This document shows positions 1 to 9,529 of a DNA stretch of 64,000 bases, one piece after another; position 1 is the stretch's first letter, and each line of letters opens with the position of its first letter. The stretch is from Sabethes cyaneus (Eukaryota > Arthropoda > Insecta > Diptera > Culicidae). Where the stretch lies: NCBI RefSeq assembly GCF_943734655.1, contig NC_071354.1, positions 40,076,744-40,140,743 on the forward strand, in the 5' to 3' direction. Made by a program: the position numbers and the translations under genes. Below the pieces are notes generated by a model that had not been told where the DNA came from, did not search any database, and saw only the letters and a program-made list of their open reading frames with translations.

Positions 1-2260
1 ATCGGAAGTAGTCAATCGCTGCTAACCGAGACAAGGCATGCGCATGATTTGGCGAAAATCTGCAAACAAACGCAACGTCACTGACAGGATATTTGCAACC
101 CAGTCAGTGACTGGCGACTGATGGTTGCCTGCTGCAGCGTAAACGGTCGAAATAAGCATCCGAACCGGTGTGGTGCATCAGCATCAGCATCAGCATCAGC
201 AAACCCCGGCGCGTGGGAGGAGGTTGCAGAGATGAGATTGCGACGGATGTAATATTGAAATGAATTGCATTCATTCATTATTTGTTTTAGCATTCACGCC
301 CGAAGCCATCGCAGCCCTAAACCTTCCGCGTGTGAGCAGAACGGAATGCCAAACCCGGGGAGATGAGATGTAATTAAGAGCGATGTGATTAATGCATTCC
401 GGCGTACAAGCGGCGTTCTCTTCTACCGACGCTTCCGATGATGGCGATAAAGATTTGCTCGACGGGCGAGGACAGCGACGACGGGTAACATCAATTCTCT
501 GTCAAATTCTGTAAATCGTTTTTTTCTGCGAATATCTTTTTCTCTGCTTGATTTCTGCCTAATGAGCGTGCCTTTATGTGGTACAAATTTACCTGTCTCG
601 CAAATGAGTACCCCAAAGCAAGCGCTATCTATGGGAACCGTTTAGGCCACCAGAACTACTTCTGTCACAATTTGTGTCGAAATTCCTTAGTCGCATTAAT
701 AAATTTTTCCCCAATTTTTGGGTCCGTTCTCGGTAGAAGCTCTGACACCGACGGCGGCGGCGGCGGCAGCTCTGTGATATAAAGAGGCTCCCGCGCTACA
801 AAACATGGCGACGTATCTTCGCAGTCGCGCCTCGGAGATCTTATCGATCGTTATAATTTTCCTTCATTTTCTCTATTTCTCTCGCAATCTACCGAGGGAG
901 GAAGAAGAATGGCGACTAACAGGCAACAACAACTGTTTCTTTCTTTTTTTTTTGGTGAATGGCTGACAAAATTGAATTTATCATCGCGGGGCGAGCGCGA
1001 AGCAAAACATCAACGAAGCTGCCAAAAACAACAACCAAGCTGAAAGCAGGCTTCTTTTCATTACCTAATGAGCGGACTATCTGCTGCGCTTTGCTGTCCA
1101 AATTTGTAACGTCCGTCCAGGAGAATTGAAACTTGACCCGACCGGGCGGGGTGGGAGCAGACAGTGTTAATGCCGTGAAAATAATTGTTTAATATAATCG
1201 TATTAGGTATTCGAGTAGTTTTTTCTGTGATATGCATTTCAATTGTGTAAGGTAGATAATAGAAACAGTGGTATTTTAATAAACCATGCTGTTGGATCAA
1301 ACATTTAATTGAATTTCATGGGAACTGTATGTATCCTATTCAAAGTTTTGTGGTGGGGTTGCAAAGTATGACATACCTTGCAATTGGTTGAGCTCTAACA
1401 TTTTGTCTTAAACTTGAACTTGAGAAATGTTAAATAAGCAAAAACCATTTCAAGACGAAGATCTGCCAATTTGACTAAAAAATTGGCAACAAACATTATT
1501 ACAACTTTTTGAAATCCTATCGGAAATGGTGTTTTTGTGCGAAACGATAGTTGCCACCAGGTTTTTGTTTGTTTATTTGATCTCTTGGTGGTCTTTATGA
1601 TATAAACACAGACGATAGTAAATACATAAAGCAAATACGAGGATAGGATCGTACAGTGCGTAGTTTGCATTCCGTCCTTGCACATGGAGGAAATACCCAG
1701 TTCTGAGGTGTCCTTCTGGAGCATACAAATTCAGTTAACTCAGACGGACGGGGCAGTCAATATCTCTTCAAGGCAATCTAGCCAGGGACGTGGCTTGAGC
1801 GTTGACAAGTGTTCTTTCTTTCATATCTATTGTTTTGAGTATAAAAACTGCTTTTGAAATTATAGAAATCAGCGATTCGCGTTTGACCCTTAATGATCAC
1901 AATAATTTTCAGCACACTTTTCAGTCACATTAGAGTGAAAACCGCATATTTGAGATCACGAACTTCCCGTTTTTACATGCATTGATTACAATTCAGATTT
2001 GGATGATTGAATTAAGAAACTGATAAATTACTTCGCATTTAAGATGTTTTCCGTTAATGAATGATTGCAGTATTTTATTTTTATAAAATAATAAATTTCT
2101 ATTTTCTTCTTTATTTCTATTTTCTTTTATGTATTTTCCGAAGTGTTTCACAACAGAGGACACTTATTTTTGGTCAAAAAATACTCTGTCTCCCAATTTC
2201 GCTTTAACTTTTTTGTTTTAAGTGAAAAATATACAACTGCAATATACGTACTGCTTATGT
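1..2260. other. Unannotated single-copy-like DNA
   Basis: I see no convincing exon, RNA gene or transposon here on either strand. Open frames are short and interrupted. It includes a short GCATCA-type trinucleotide-like repeat near 175-200 and a run of GGC triplets near 750-770. It may be intronic or intergenic. Confidence 0.5.
175..200. repeat. Short GCATCA microsatellite
   Basis: About four near-perfect copies of a six-base unit. It encodes an Asp-Ala run in one antisense frame, which explains a spurious open frame there. Confidence 0.7.
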
Positions 2261-2261
2261 A

Positions 2262-2635
2262 CGCGTAGTTGTGAAAAATTCAATTCCGTTCAAGACAGAA
2301 TCAGGTGTGCCTCAAGAAAGCCACCTAGGCCCACTGGTATTCATTCTGTTCACAAACAAGTTGTGCTCTTCCATACAATCTCCTAAATACATGTTTGCAG
2401 ATGATCTCAAATTCTTCCGGGTAGTAAAGTCGGCAGCAGACTGCTATGCAATCCAAGCTGCAATTGTATCATTATTAAATTGGTGCGTGTTAAAGGGGAT
2501 GAAAGAGAACTTCCAGAAATGTAACACCATCTCTTTGGGTAGAAAAAGATATGTCACTTTATTCGATTACAAAGCATCAGCAGTGAACATCAGCCGTTTG
2601 AATGCGGTGAAAGATTTAGGCATTCTACTAGATTA
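2262..2635 (+). pseudogene. Jockey/CR1-like non-LTR reverse transcriptase fragment
   Basis: The translation carries RT palm motifs in order: SGVPQESHLGPL (family form SGVPQGSHLGPL), then FADDLKFFR with both catalytic aspartates kept, then a WC..KGM..N..KC segment and VKDLGILLD. This order is typical of Jockey/CR1-type elements. About 125 residues of an RT domain that is normally several hundred long remain. The endonuclease, the upstream RT fingers and the 3' end are missing. The frame stops just after GILLD, where the SINE at 2637 begins. It is a dead fragment, and the clade is a family-level inference. Confidence 0.8.
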
Positions 2636-2636
2636 A

Positions 2637-2897
2637 TATTTTTTTGAAACGATGGTTTTTACAATTGATGGAGGGACGGTAGGGGAAAGTAATGAATTTT
2701 TTTTGGGAAAGGAGGGGAAAGAGTTCCTTTCAGAAGGGGGGTAATAGATAGCTACACTTAACAAGTTGTCGTTGTGACTCCTATCTTTTGTCCAATGCTG
2801 GAAGGTGCAGATTATAACCGGATTTGAACCCACAACACCTGCCAGGGCGTGTGGCTCGCTGGTACCCGTGTACCTTTGAACCATAGAGGCACTGGAC
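2637..2897 (-). mobile_element. tRNA-derived SINE, copy 1 (inverted relative to copy 2)
   Basis: On the minus strand this sequence starts GTCCAGTGCCTCTATGGTTC and contains a Pol III A-box-like TGGTTCAAAGG and a B box GTTCAAATC. A unique body and an A-rich end follow. The same sequence recurs on the plus strand at 63653-63945, which defines the family. This copy lacks 25 bases present in copy 2 after GGTTATAATCT. It lies between a plus-strand Jockey-like RT and a minus-strand R1-like element, and I could not define target duplications. Confidence 0.75.
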
Positions 2898-3350
2898 TAG
2901 TCCAGAGCTGGTGACATACATTGCACTCCGCATTGCCCCGAATCGTGGGCAGTCAAACACCACGTGCTCCGGTATTTCGTCTACTTCAGCGCACTCCGGA
3001 CAGAGAGGTGACTGCGCGTGACCGAATCTACGTGACTATTGACCGACGATGATCTTTGCCTGCTGCACTGCCTTTCGGTTGCTAATCACTACCACCTCTG
3101 TTTTATGATGAGCTATTGCCAGCCTATTTTCTTCCATCCAATCTTCCACCATATGTATGGATTCCATGGCGAGTACCTCCACATCTTCTCTTGATTCGCC
3201 AGTTACTATCAACGCCACATCATCAGCGAAGCCGACATTCTCCACACCCCTGGGGAGGTTCAGCTTCAATACTCCATCGTACATCGCGTTCCAAGCGTCG
3301 GGCCAAGGATGGAGCCCTGAGGAACGCCTGCCGTGATTGTAATTGATTGT
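2898..3350 (-). pseudogene. R1-like retrotransposon: RT fragment plus C-terminal zinc knuckle
   Basis: Reading the minus strand from 3350, the motif TAGVPQGSILGP is followed, after a frame change, by VGFADDVALIVTGES and then HHKTEVVVISNR. These are RT motifs of R1-type elements. From about 3001 downward another frame gives CPECAEVDEIPEHVVFDCPR, the Cys/His knuckle at the C-terminus of such proteins. The RT thumb and intervening region are deleted between 3036 and 3003. At its 5' side the RT runs straight into a Penelope-type hammerhead (3353-3397), so this is a chimeric fragment. The SINE truncates the 3' side. Confidence 0.8.
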
Positions 3351-3352
3351 GC

Positions 3353-3397
3353 GACAGATACGTATTTCTCCCTCGACTTGCAGGCTTCATCAGTGTC
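3353..3397 (-). ncRNA. Hammerhead ribozyme of Penelope-like type (copy 1)
   Basis: On the minus strand: GACA (stem I), CTGATGA core, a short stem II (CCT pairing AGG), GAAA core, TACGTA stem III, then the cleavage-type AUC and TGTC closing stem I. The two core boxes are canonical and stem I is complementary over four bases. Known context: Penelope-like retroelements carry minimal hammerheads in their terminal repeats. Here the ribozyme abuts an R1-like RT, so it is a relic. Cleavage activity is untested, and stem II has a G-G mismatch at its base. Confidence 0.7.
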
Positions 3398-3720
3398 TGT
3401 TTTCGAATAGAGCCACAGCGTTCCCTGCCGAAAGAAGCAGCAAACGCCGAAGGCAGCCAGCATTCCTTGCAAGCATCAGCCTTCCATCAGCCGGTCGTAG
3501 ATCGAGTGATTTCTCCTCCGCAGATCCAGTAGCAGCAGCCGACCGGCCCCCACACACACCCTTCCGGTCTCCGAATAACACTCTGGCATACAGTCGAATC
3601 CATAATTTCTACAGACCAACACTGAACCGCAGCAATCTGTTGTGTATAAAATAGAAAAACAAATATAAATCCAGAACTATCGTTGATCTTACCAAGGTTT
3701 TCGACCAGATTGCACACATT
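3398..3720 (-). other. Probable Penelope-like terminal-repeat sequence upstream of the hammerhead
   Basis: This stretch continues upstream of the hammerhead on its own strand. I see no coding motif. Assignment to the Penelope-like element rests only on adjacency, so it could be unrelated DNA. Confidence 0.3.
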
Positions 3721-3789
3721 TTAGCGTTTAGATAAGTGCAGAATGGCTAGCAGAATGACTAATACAATGGTTTCTGTCTTATTGTGCGA

Positions 3790-4088
3790 GGCGAAGCTCT
3801 TCAGTGAAAGTCTGTGGGGTTTGTTCACTCCGTCCCATATTCAGTACAAGGCAGTGTCTTGGGGCCTTTGTTGTTCGTTCTTTTTACCAATAATCTGCAT
3901 GAGAAATTAAAATTACTGAAATTATTGTATGCGGACGACATGAAATTCTTCTGTGTGATCATGACGACCATAGAATGTTGTGTGCTTCGAATCGATACGC
4001 TTATGGAATGATGCAGTTTGAATGGGATGAAAACAAACGTCAACAAATGTTGCGTAATTCTATTCCCGCGGTTACGGACGCCGATTAA
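3790..4088 (+). pseudogene. Non-LTR RT fragment (Jockey/CR1-like)
   Basis: The plus strand encodes QGSVLGPLLFVLFTNNL, then LLYADDMKFFCVI with the YADD catalytic pair kept. After an in-frame stop it continues with CSLNGMKTNVNKCC. The order matches the Jockey/CR1 RT palm. It resembles the fragment at 2262-2635 in motif order but differs in sequence, so it is a separate family or an older copy. Both ends are truncated. Confidence 0.75.
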
Positions 4089-4403
4089 CTTTTATGTTGA
4101 TATCTGTAGCAGGGGCGGACTGGGAGCCAAAGGGCCTTTGAGATTAGGGGCCCCAGTTTGCAACATTCTCATGATAGTAAATTAACACACAAACGACATA
4201 TACTCAAAAGACATCAGCGTTATAAGGACAGTAAATCGGAAGAATATGGGCTCTATTTTGTAAGTCAAGCCGTGCAACTCGACTCGACTCAGGCACTGTT
4301 AAGTGTCGAGTACCGGGAGAACGGGCAGCATAGCGGCTCGATGCTCGAAACAAAACAAACTCAGTCGTTATTAGGACCGAGTCACCAGCTTTTAGCGTGT
4401 GCG

Positions 4404-4575
4404 TCATATTAGCGGTTCACGGTACTTTAGTTTAGACGCATTTTTCTTCAACCCAATCTTCGCTACTTTGAGTTTTAGTTTGTTCAGCCACCACCACAGA
4501 TGTTGTTCTATCGACAATATCCATTTCATTGGCAAAGCAGACGAACTAACTAGATTTGCTGAAGATTGTGCCTGT
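4404..4575 (-). pseudogene. Decayed RTE-type RT fragment
   Basis: The minus strand reads FANEMDIVDRTT in one frame (family form FADD.DI.GR) and, after a frameshift, LKVAKIGLKKNASKLKY (family form ..ARIGLKINASKTKYM). This is the catalytic palm segment of RTE-clade retrotransposons. One of the two catalytic aspartates reads N. It lies head-to-head with the plus-strand RTE copy that starts near 4700. Confidence 0.6.
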
Positions 4576-4878
4576 GTGTTAAGAATCCTGCTTCTATAAG
4601 CAAGGTATTTTGTGCGAATCCTCTGCAGAATTTCTTCACACGATTCCAATGTGAGGAATCCCAGAGACTCTGCGCGAATCTTTTTGGTTCATCCTGGTAG
4701 AGCTGCGAAAAAAAACCCACCGTCTAAAAACGCCAGTACGAAGAGCACGTGCTCGCCAGTACAGAGGAGAGGTTCGCCAGCAACGACACACGGGGTTTCT
4801 ACATAACGGTCAGGTGCAAGAATTTTGCCATGCCTATGATGTGCAATGATAGTGCTGGCAACTTGCTTACTGACAAAA

Positions 4879-4883
4879 CGACG
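4879..4883. repeat. Target-site duplication CGACG, left of Transib-like element
   Basis: Identical to 6870-6874. Removing the element and one copy rejoins the RTE reading frame (DKTT then VAARW). Confidence 0.9.
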
Positions 4884-6869
4884 CACCGTGGGATGAAACC
4901 CAAATCTAGGTGGACAAAAGTCATTACGCTAAAACCGTTTATCCTAGGTATATAGTATGTTCGGAGTAAATTTGCGATTTTAACTTCTGCAATTTTTGGT
5001 GTATATGACATTAGGGTGACCATCATAGTGAGCGAGTGCAAAATATAAACTTTCTCATGGCTTAAGTTAGCTGAATAAAATGTTCAGCAAAGTTAAAGAA
5101 CATTAAATTTTGAGTAACTTTACCAAAGAAATTAAAGTTCTATCTCTTACGGTTGATGGGCGGGAGCTATTTAAAGGTTTTTGGTCGGGGTGGACCTAAA
5201 AATCCGTTTTTTCTTTATATCTTCTTTCGTGTTTATTTCTCACAAATAATGCCTTCTGAGCACTTTCACATGCATAGAAAACGCACATTTTGTTTGAAAG
5301 AATCAAGTTGCTATCTCCTTCGGTTCCGAAGCTACAGGCATTTTTTCTAAAAATGTGTTTTTTTTTCAAATGTCAATAACGTAAAAACTGCTCAAAAGCA
5401 GCAAATTAAATTTTGTATAAATGTTTAGAAATATATAGGTCTCCCAAATTAATTGAGATCACATCCGTCCAGGTCGGCCCTTTTTTGCTAGACCGTATTG
5501 AATATTGAAGTAAAAATTACCGTTTCACTTACCAAAATCACAATTTTTACGTAAATAGAATGGATTAAAAAAGCGAAAATAAGTCTAAATGATTGTATTT
5601 ATCTTAATCAACTATAATTAATAACGATATAACTTCTCAGGGCGATTAAGGTTTTTTAAAACTGGAATTCCACTAATGTTTGCTATTAACAAATCTGAGT
5701 ACTGTAGCATCATACTCACTAAATCAATAGTTGTTATCTCTCGAAAACTTTCGTGTATGTCTTTCTCTAACTTGCCTATATATCTTATTAATTGCTTCCT
5801 GTGCCTCTTCTGACATCATCCCAATCGGTAATATCAGAGAATCAGCCTTGGAATCAGCTACAGTGAAGCCATGCATCAAAATTTTGTGCCTTGGCGACCG
5901 AGGGGTCCACTGTTTCGAGCTACTTAAAGTGTAATTCTCATTTTTTAACAATTTTCAACCAATCAAGTCCAAAAGTTTCAATATTTGAAGACCACGTGTC
6001 AGTAGTAGCCCGGTTTCAACGAGAACAACTGTACTATTTTCGGCGACCAGAGTTAATTAATGTTACAGCTTTCACATCCCCTAAAATAAAAGGGTTTTCG
6101 GCTCGAGAAAAAAACCAGAGCCACTTTCATAAGCTGAATACAGATAATTAAGATAAAAACAAGTATTTAGACTTATTTTCGTTTTTTTATTCCATTCTAT
6201 TAACGTAAAAATTGTTATTTTGGTAAGTAAAACGGTAATTTTTACTTCATTACGGCCTAGCAGAAAAGGGCCGACGTGGACCGATGTGATCTCAATTAAT
6301 TTCGAAGGTCAATATATTACTAAACATTTATACAAAATTTGATTTTCTGTTTTTGAGCAGTTTTTACGTTATTAACATTTGAAAAAGCCATATTTTTTTA
6401 GAAAAAATACCTGTAGCTTCGGAACCGAAGGAAATAGCAACTTGATTCCTTCAAACAAAATGTGCGTTTTTCCTGCGTGTGAAAGTGCTCAGAAGTCATA
6501 ATTTGTGAGAAATAAAAACGAAAGAAGATATAAAGAAAAAACGAATTTTTTGGGCCCACCCTGACCAAAAACCTTTAAATATCCCCAGCCCATCCACCGT
6601 AAGAGCCCATCAACCGTTTAATTTCTTTGGTAAAGTTACTCAAAATTTAATGTTCTTTAACTTTGCTGAACGTTTTATTCAGCTAACTTAAGCCATAAAA
6701 AAGTTTATATTTTGCACTCGCTTACTATGATGGTCACCCTAATGTCATATACATCAAAAAATGTAGAAGTTAAAATAGCAGATTTACTCCGAACATACTA
6801 TATACCTAGGACTAACAGTTTTAGCGTAATTACTTTTGTCCACCTAGATTTGGGTTTCATCCCACGGTG
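4884..6869. mobile_element. Transib-like DNA transposon with very long terminal inverted repeats
   Basis: Both ends read CACCGTGGGATG inward. Arms are about 727 bp each (4884-5610 and 6143-6869), imperfectly complementary, with a 532-bp loop. The insertion is flanked by a perfect 5-bp duplication CGACG (4879-4883 and 6870-6874) and interrupts an RTE coding sequence in register. A heptamer-like CACNGTG terminus, a GC-rich 5-bp target duplication and a RAG1-like transposase fragment in the loop are together characteristic of the Transib superfamily. Transposase coding is limited to the loop, so the copy is non-autonomous. Confidence 0.85.
5625..5951 (-). pseudogene. Transib/RAG1-like transposase C-terminal fragment
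   Basis: The minus strand encodes HKILMHG..., LPIGMMSEEAQEA, NKIYRQVRERHTRKFSR and, after a frameshift near 5727, DLVSMMLQYSDLLIANISG. The order Glu-rich SEEA, NK..R..R, RK.SR and D..........SD matches the C-terminal catalytic-glutamate region shared by Transib transposases and RAG1 (RAG1 has SEGNESGNKLF at the third catalytic acid). About 105 residues remain. The upstream catalytic Asp regions are absent and an in-frame stop lies just 5'. It sits wholly in the loop of the inverted-repeat element, which supports the superfamily call. The family match is from memory of the motif, not a search. Confidence 0.65.
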
Positions 6870-6874
6870 CGACG
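6870..6874. repeat. Target-site duplication CGACG, right of Transib-like element
   Basis: Partner of 4879-4883. Confidence 0.9.
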
Positions 6875-8299
6875 GTAGCAGCCAGGTGGAAGAGTATTTC
6901 CAGACGCTGTTGAGTAGAGAAGTACACACGAAAGTCGGCAGGTACAGGATATGAATTTTGAGCGACGGCCAAACTGTGGAGCCACCAACACAGGAGGAGG
7001 TCAAGAGAGCAATCAGTGAACTGAAAAACGGTAAGGTTGCTGTCAAGGATGGTATCCTGGCTGAACTTCTAAAAGCACTGAGCGAGCAGTTATACGAAAC
7101 AATTCGCCGCCTCATTGTCCGGAACAGAATATGGGAGGAAAATAAATATCGAAGGAGTGGTTGATTGGCCTCATTTCCTATAATTTTAAAAACGGATATC
7201 GACTCGAGAGTAAAAACGTACCGAGGCATTACGTTGCTCAATTTTGCCTATAAGGTGTCCTCCCTATCCTGTGTTTTAGACTGAGACCGTTAGCGGAGTT
7301 CTTCGTCGGTGAGTACCAAGCTGGTCGCTTCACGATGGATCAGATATTTACCCTGCGTCTAGTAACTGACGGGTTCCGGGACTACAACTGGCAGGCTCAT
7401 CATATTTTTATGAATTTCAAGGCGGCATACGATTCAGTCAAACGAAATGAGCTGTGACAGTTAACACTAGGACCTGGGCTTCCTACAGAACTAGTTACGT
7501 TGATTCGTGTGACACTGGATGAGTAAAAATTATGAGTCAGAATAGCAGATGAGAGCTCACGTGCTTTTTGATTTTGCGGATGACGTCGATGTCACCGAAA
7601 TCAAAAGTAGAGCAGCGAAAGAAGTCTTCAGGTCATTTATTGAGAAATTGGGACTTACCATTAACACCGCCAAAACGAAGTACATAGCGTGGAAATCCAA
7701 CTGGTGTTGGTGTCGAAGAATAACTGAATATATTTTGGAATGCTCGTGACATGTGACAACGATGTAAGTCGCAAAATAAAACGACTAATTGCAGGTGCGA
7801 ATTGGCCTTTTCGCAGGCATTACATTTTGTAGCTGAAATCCCGTAGCTTGCAAATTCGCTTAAAACTGACGCTCTAGAGAACACTAATCCTCTCGGTGGC
7901 CCTTTACGGACATGAATCATGGACGCTAAAGGAAGCTGATTGACGAATGTTAGGGGTTTTAGCGTAAAATTTTGCAAAATGCAAAATGTAGTGTAGCGCA
8001 GATGCATGAACCACGAGCTGTATTAAGAATGCAAATATGCTGTTATAATGAAGATAGTACAGTGTGGCAGTCTGCGCTGGGCTGGTCATGTGGCTAGAAT
8101 GCCCGGCGAAAGAATAGCCAAAATTATTTTAAGTAAAGAATCAAGAAGTGGCCGTAGACTTCGGAGTAGACATCGCACTGAGGATGATGCACGTTCAGCT
8201 GGTGTTCGAGGCGTTTGAAGAAAGGTAACCCAGGATTGAGTACTGGAGGACCATAATAGGACACCATACGAACCGTTGCTTTTCAAGAGATGGCGCTTT

Positions 8300-9230
8300 T
8301 CTAGTGGTAGTAGAATCAAAATTTCTCATTTATTTTTGTTTACCTACCTGAAAAACAATCACTAATCATATTTTATTTGTGGTACAGTTACTCTGTTATA
8401 CTTAATTTTCATGATTTCTGCCTAATTTTGATAAAAAACAAACATTTCCTATGCCACTCCATAGCATCTTACTACCAGTCATCCGAGAGCCTTAAAAAGC
8501 TAAAGCCCTATAAAGGTACATTTATAGGGCTTCATGAAAAGCCCTGTTTGCGACATTTTAAAATTCGAAAAAATAAAATTTCGCAACATGAAGGCAATAA
8601 ATGAAAACAATGTTTACCAACTATTTATTGGTTCAAGTGGCAAACGTTATATTGCGATTAGCGATAAACATAAAAGAAACTGAGATGCATGAGAGAGTAA
8701 GGGTGTTTTGTTCAGTAAATTTATTGTCGCGCAAAATTCAGCTATTACGGAAATGCACACTATGCGCTACAAAGTAACGACATCTGTTGTATTCAACAGG
8801 GAAACATTGATAGTTTCAAGCATACTCTCACGCTTGGCGCATGATGAAACACTTGCGCCAACTTCTGTTATTTATTATCAGAAGTTAGAGGCAGTGTCCT
8901 AATCATTCGGCGCAGGATCGATAACGGACCGTCGCCACTGAAGTAAACTGAGTATGGAGCTTAAGCCGATAGTTCAATATTTATGAGTAGTCAAATGACT
9001 GCGGATGAAATACTAATTCTACTTTTAAATACTCAAAATTAAAGCTGGTAATATTTTTGGAGCTTGGACCCCAACAGCTCAACTTTAATGATTTCATGAA
9101 TCATGGGGCCCCAGCAATCGAACATTCGTGAGTCGTAGAAATCGTTTAACTGAAATAAAAATTTAGGAAAATGTCATTTTGTGTAACGACGAAATTTTTA
9201 CTGGGGCCCACTGGCCAAGGTCGGAGTCAG
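8300..9230. other. Unannotated AT-rich interval
   Basis: Nothing is recognisable apart from the hairpin at 8503-8532. The stretch 9040-9230 has GGGGCCC-rich phrases like those near 4110-4150, possibly remnants of one DNA transposon family. Confidence 0.4.
8503..8532. repeat. Perfect 12-bp hairpin
   Basis: Arms AAGCCCTATAAA and TTTATAGGGCTT flank a 6-base loop. It has no coding context. It may be the core of a tiny MITE or a chance palindrome. Confidence 0.6.
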
Positions 9231-9239
9231 CTGGCCTCC

Positions 9240-9525
9240 CGTAAACAAAACGACTCTCGCGTAACTTTTCAAAGGGTCCTAAGTAACAATGAGAGATTCT
9301 CTTTGTGCCTATTCTCTTTCACCTCCCACGGCAATGCAAATGCGCCAAATGAAAACACCAGCTTTTCATGAATCGATTGCTAGCGTCACTATCTAGCTAA
9401 ATGTGAGGAATTTTTTTATTGGAATCCATTTATGTCGCCGTAATAATCAGAAGAGAGGGACGCCAAAGAGAGTCTCTTAATGTTACTTAACTCCTTTTGA
9501 AAAGTTACGCGAGAACTGATTTACC
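9240..9525. mobile_element. Imperfect palindromic MITE-like element
   Basis: The left arm (about 9254-9310, CGCGTAACTTTTCAAAGGG...) is matched in inverse by the right arm (about 9462-9515, ...CCTTTTGAAAAGTTACGCG). About 150 bases separate the arms. I could not define clean target duplications because the outer ends have decayed. Confidence 0.6.
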
Positions 9526-9529
9526 GGTT

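Larger units (their letters stand above)
4700..8300 (+). mobile_element. RTE-clade non-LTR retrotransposon, decayed and split by a Transib-like insertion
   Basis: The linker before the RT is visible at about 4750-4883 (SNDTRGFY..., GNLLTDKTT). It resumes at 6875 with VAARWK-type sequence. RT segments follow: AISELKNGKVAVKDGI (about 7010), YRGITLLNFAYKV (about 7220), FMNFKAAYDSV (about 7410), FADDVDVTEI (about 7570) and LTINTAKTKYI (about 7655). The C-terminal RWAGHVARMPGERIAKI segment is near 8075. Many stops and frameshifts are present. No RNase H or zinc knuckle is seen, as expected for RTE. The 3' end fades near 8300. The reading frame across the Transib insertion is restored if the insertion and one 5-bp repeat are removed. 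Confidence 0.85.

Noticed and set aside
4111..4150. hAT-like terminus CAGGGGCGGACTGGGAG
   Set aside because: It resembles hAT ends, and GGGGCCC phrases recur near 9110-9230, but I could not pair it with a convincing inverse end or target duplication.
7549..8007. Minus-strand open frame 7633-8007
   Set aside because: Shadow of the plus-strand RTE coding sequence.
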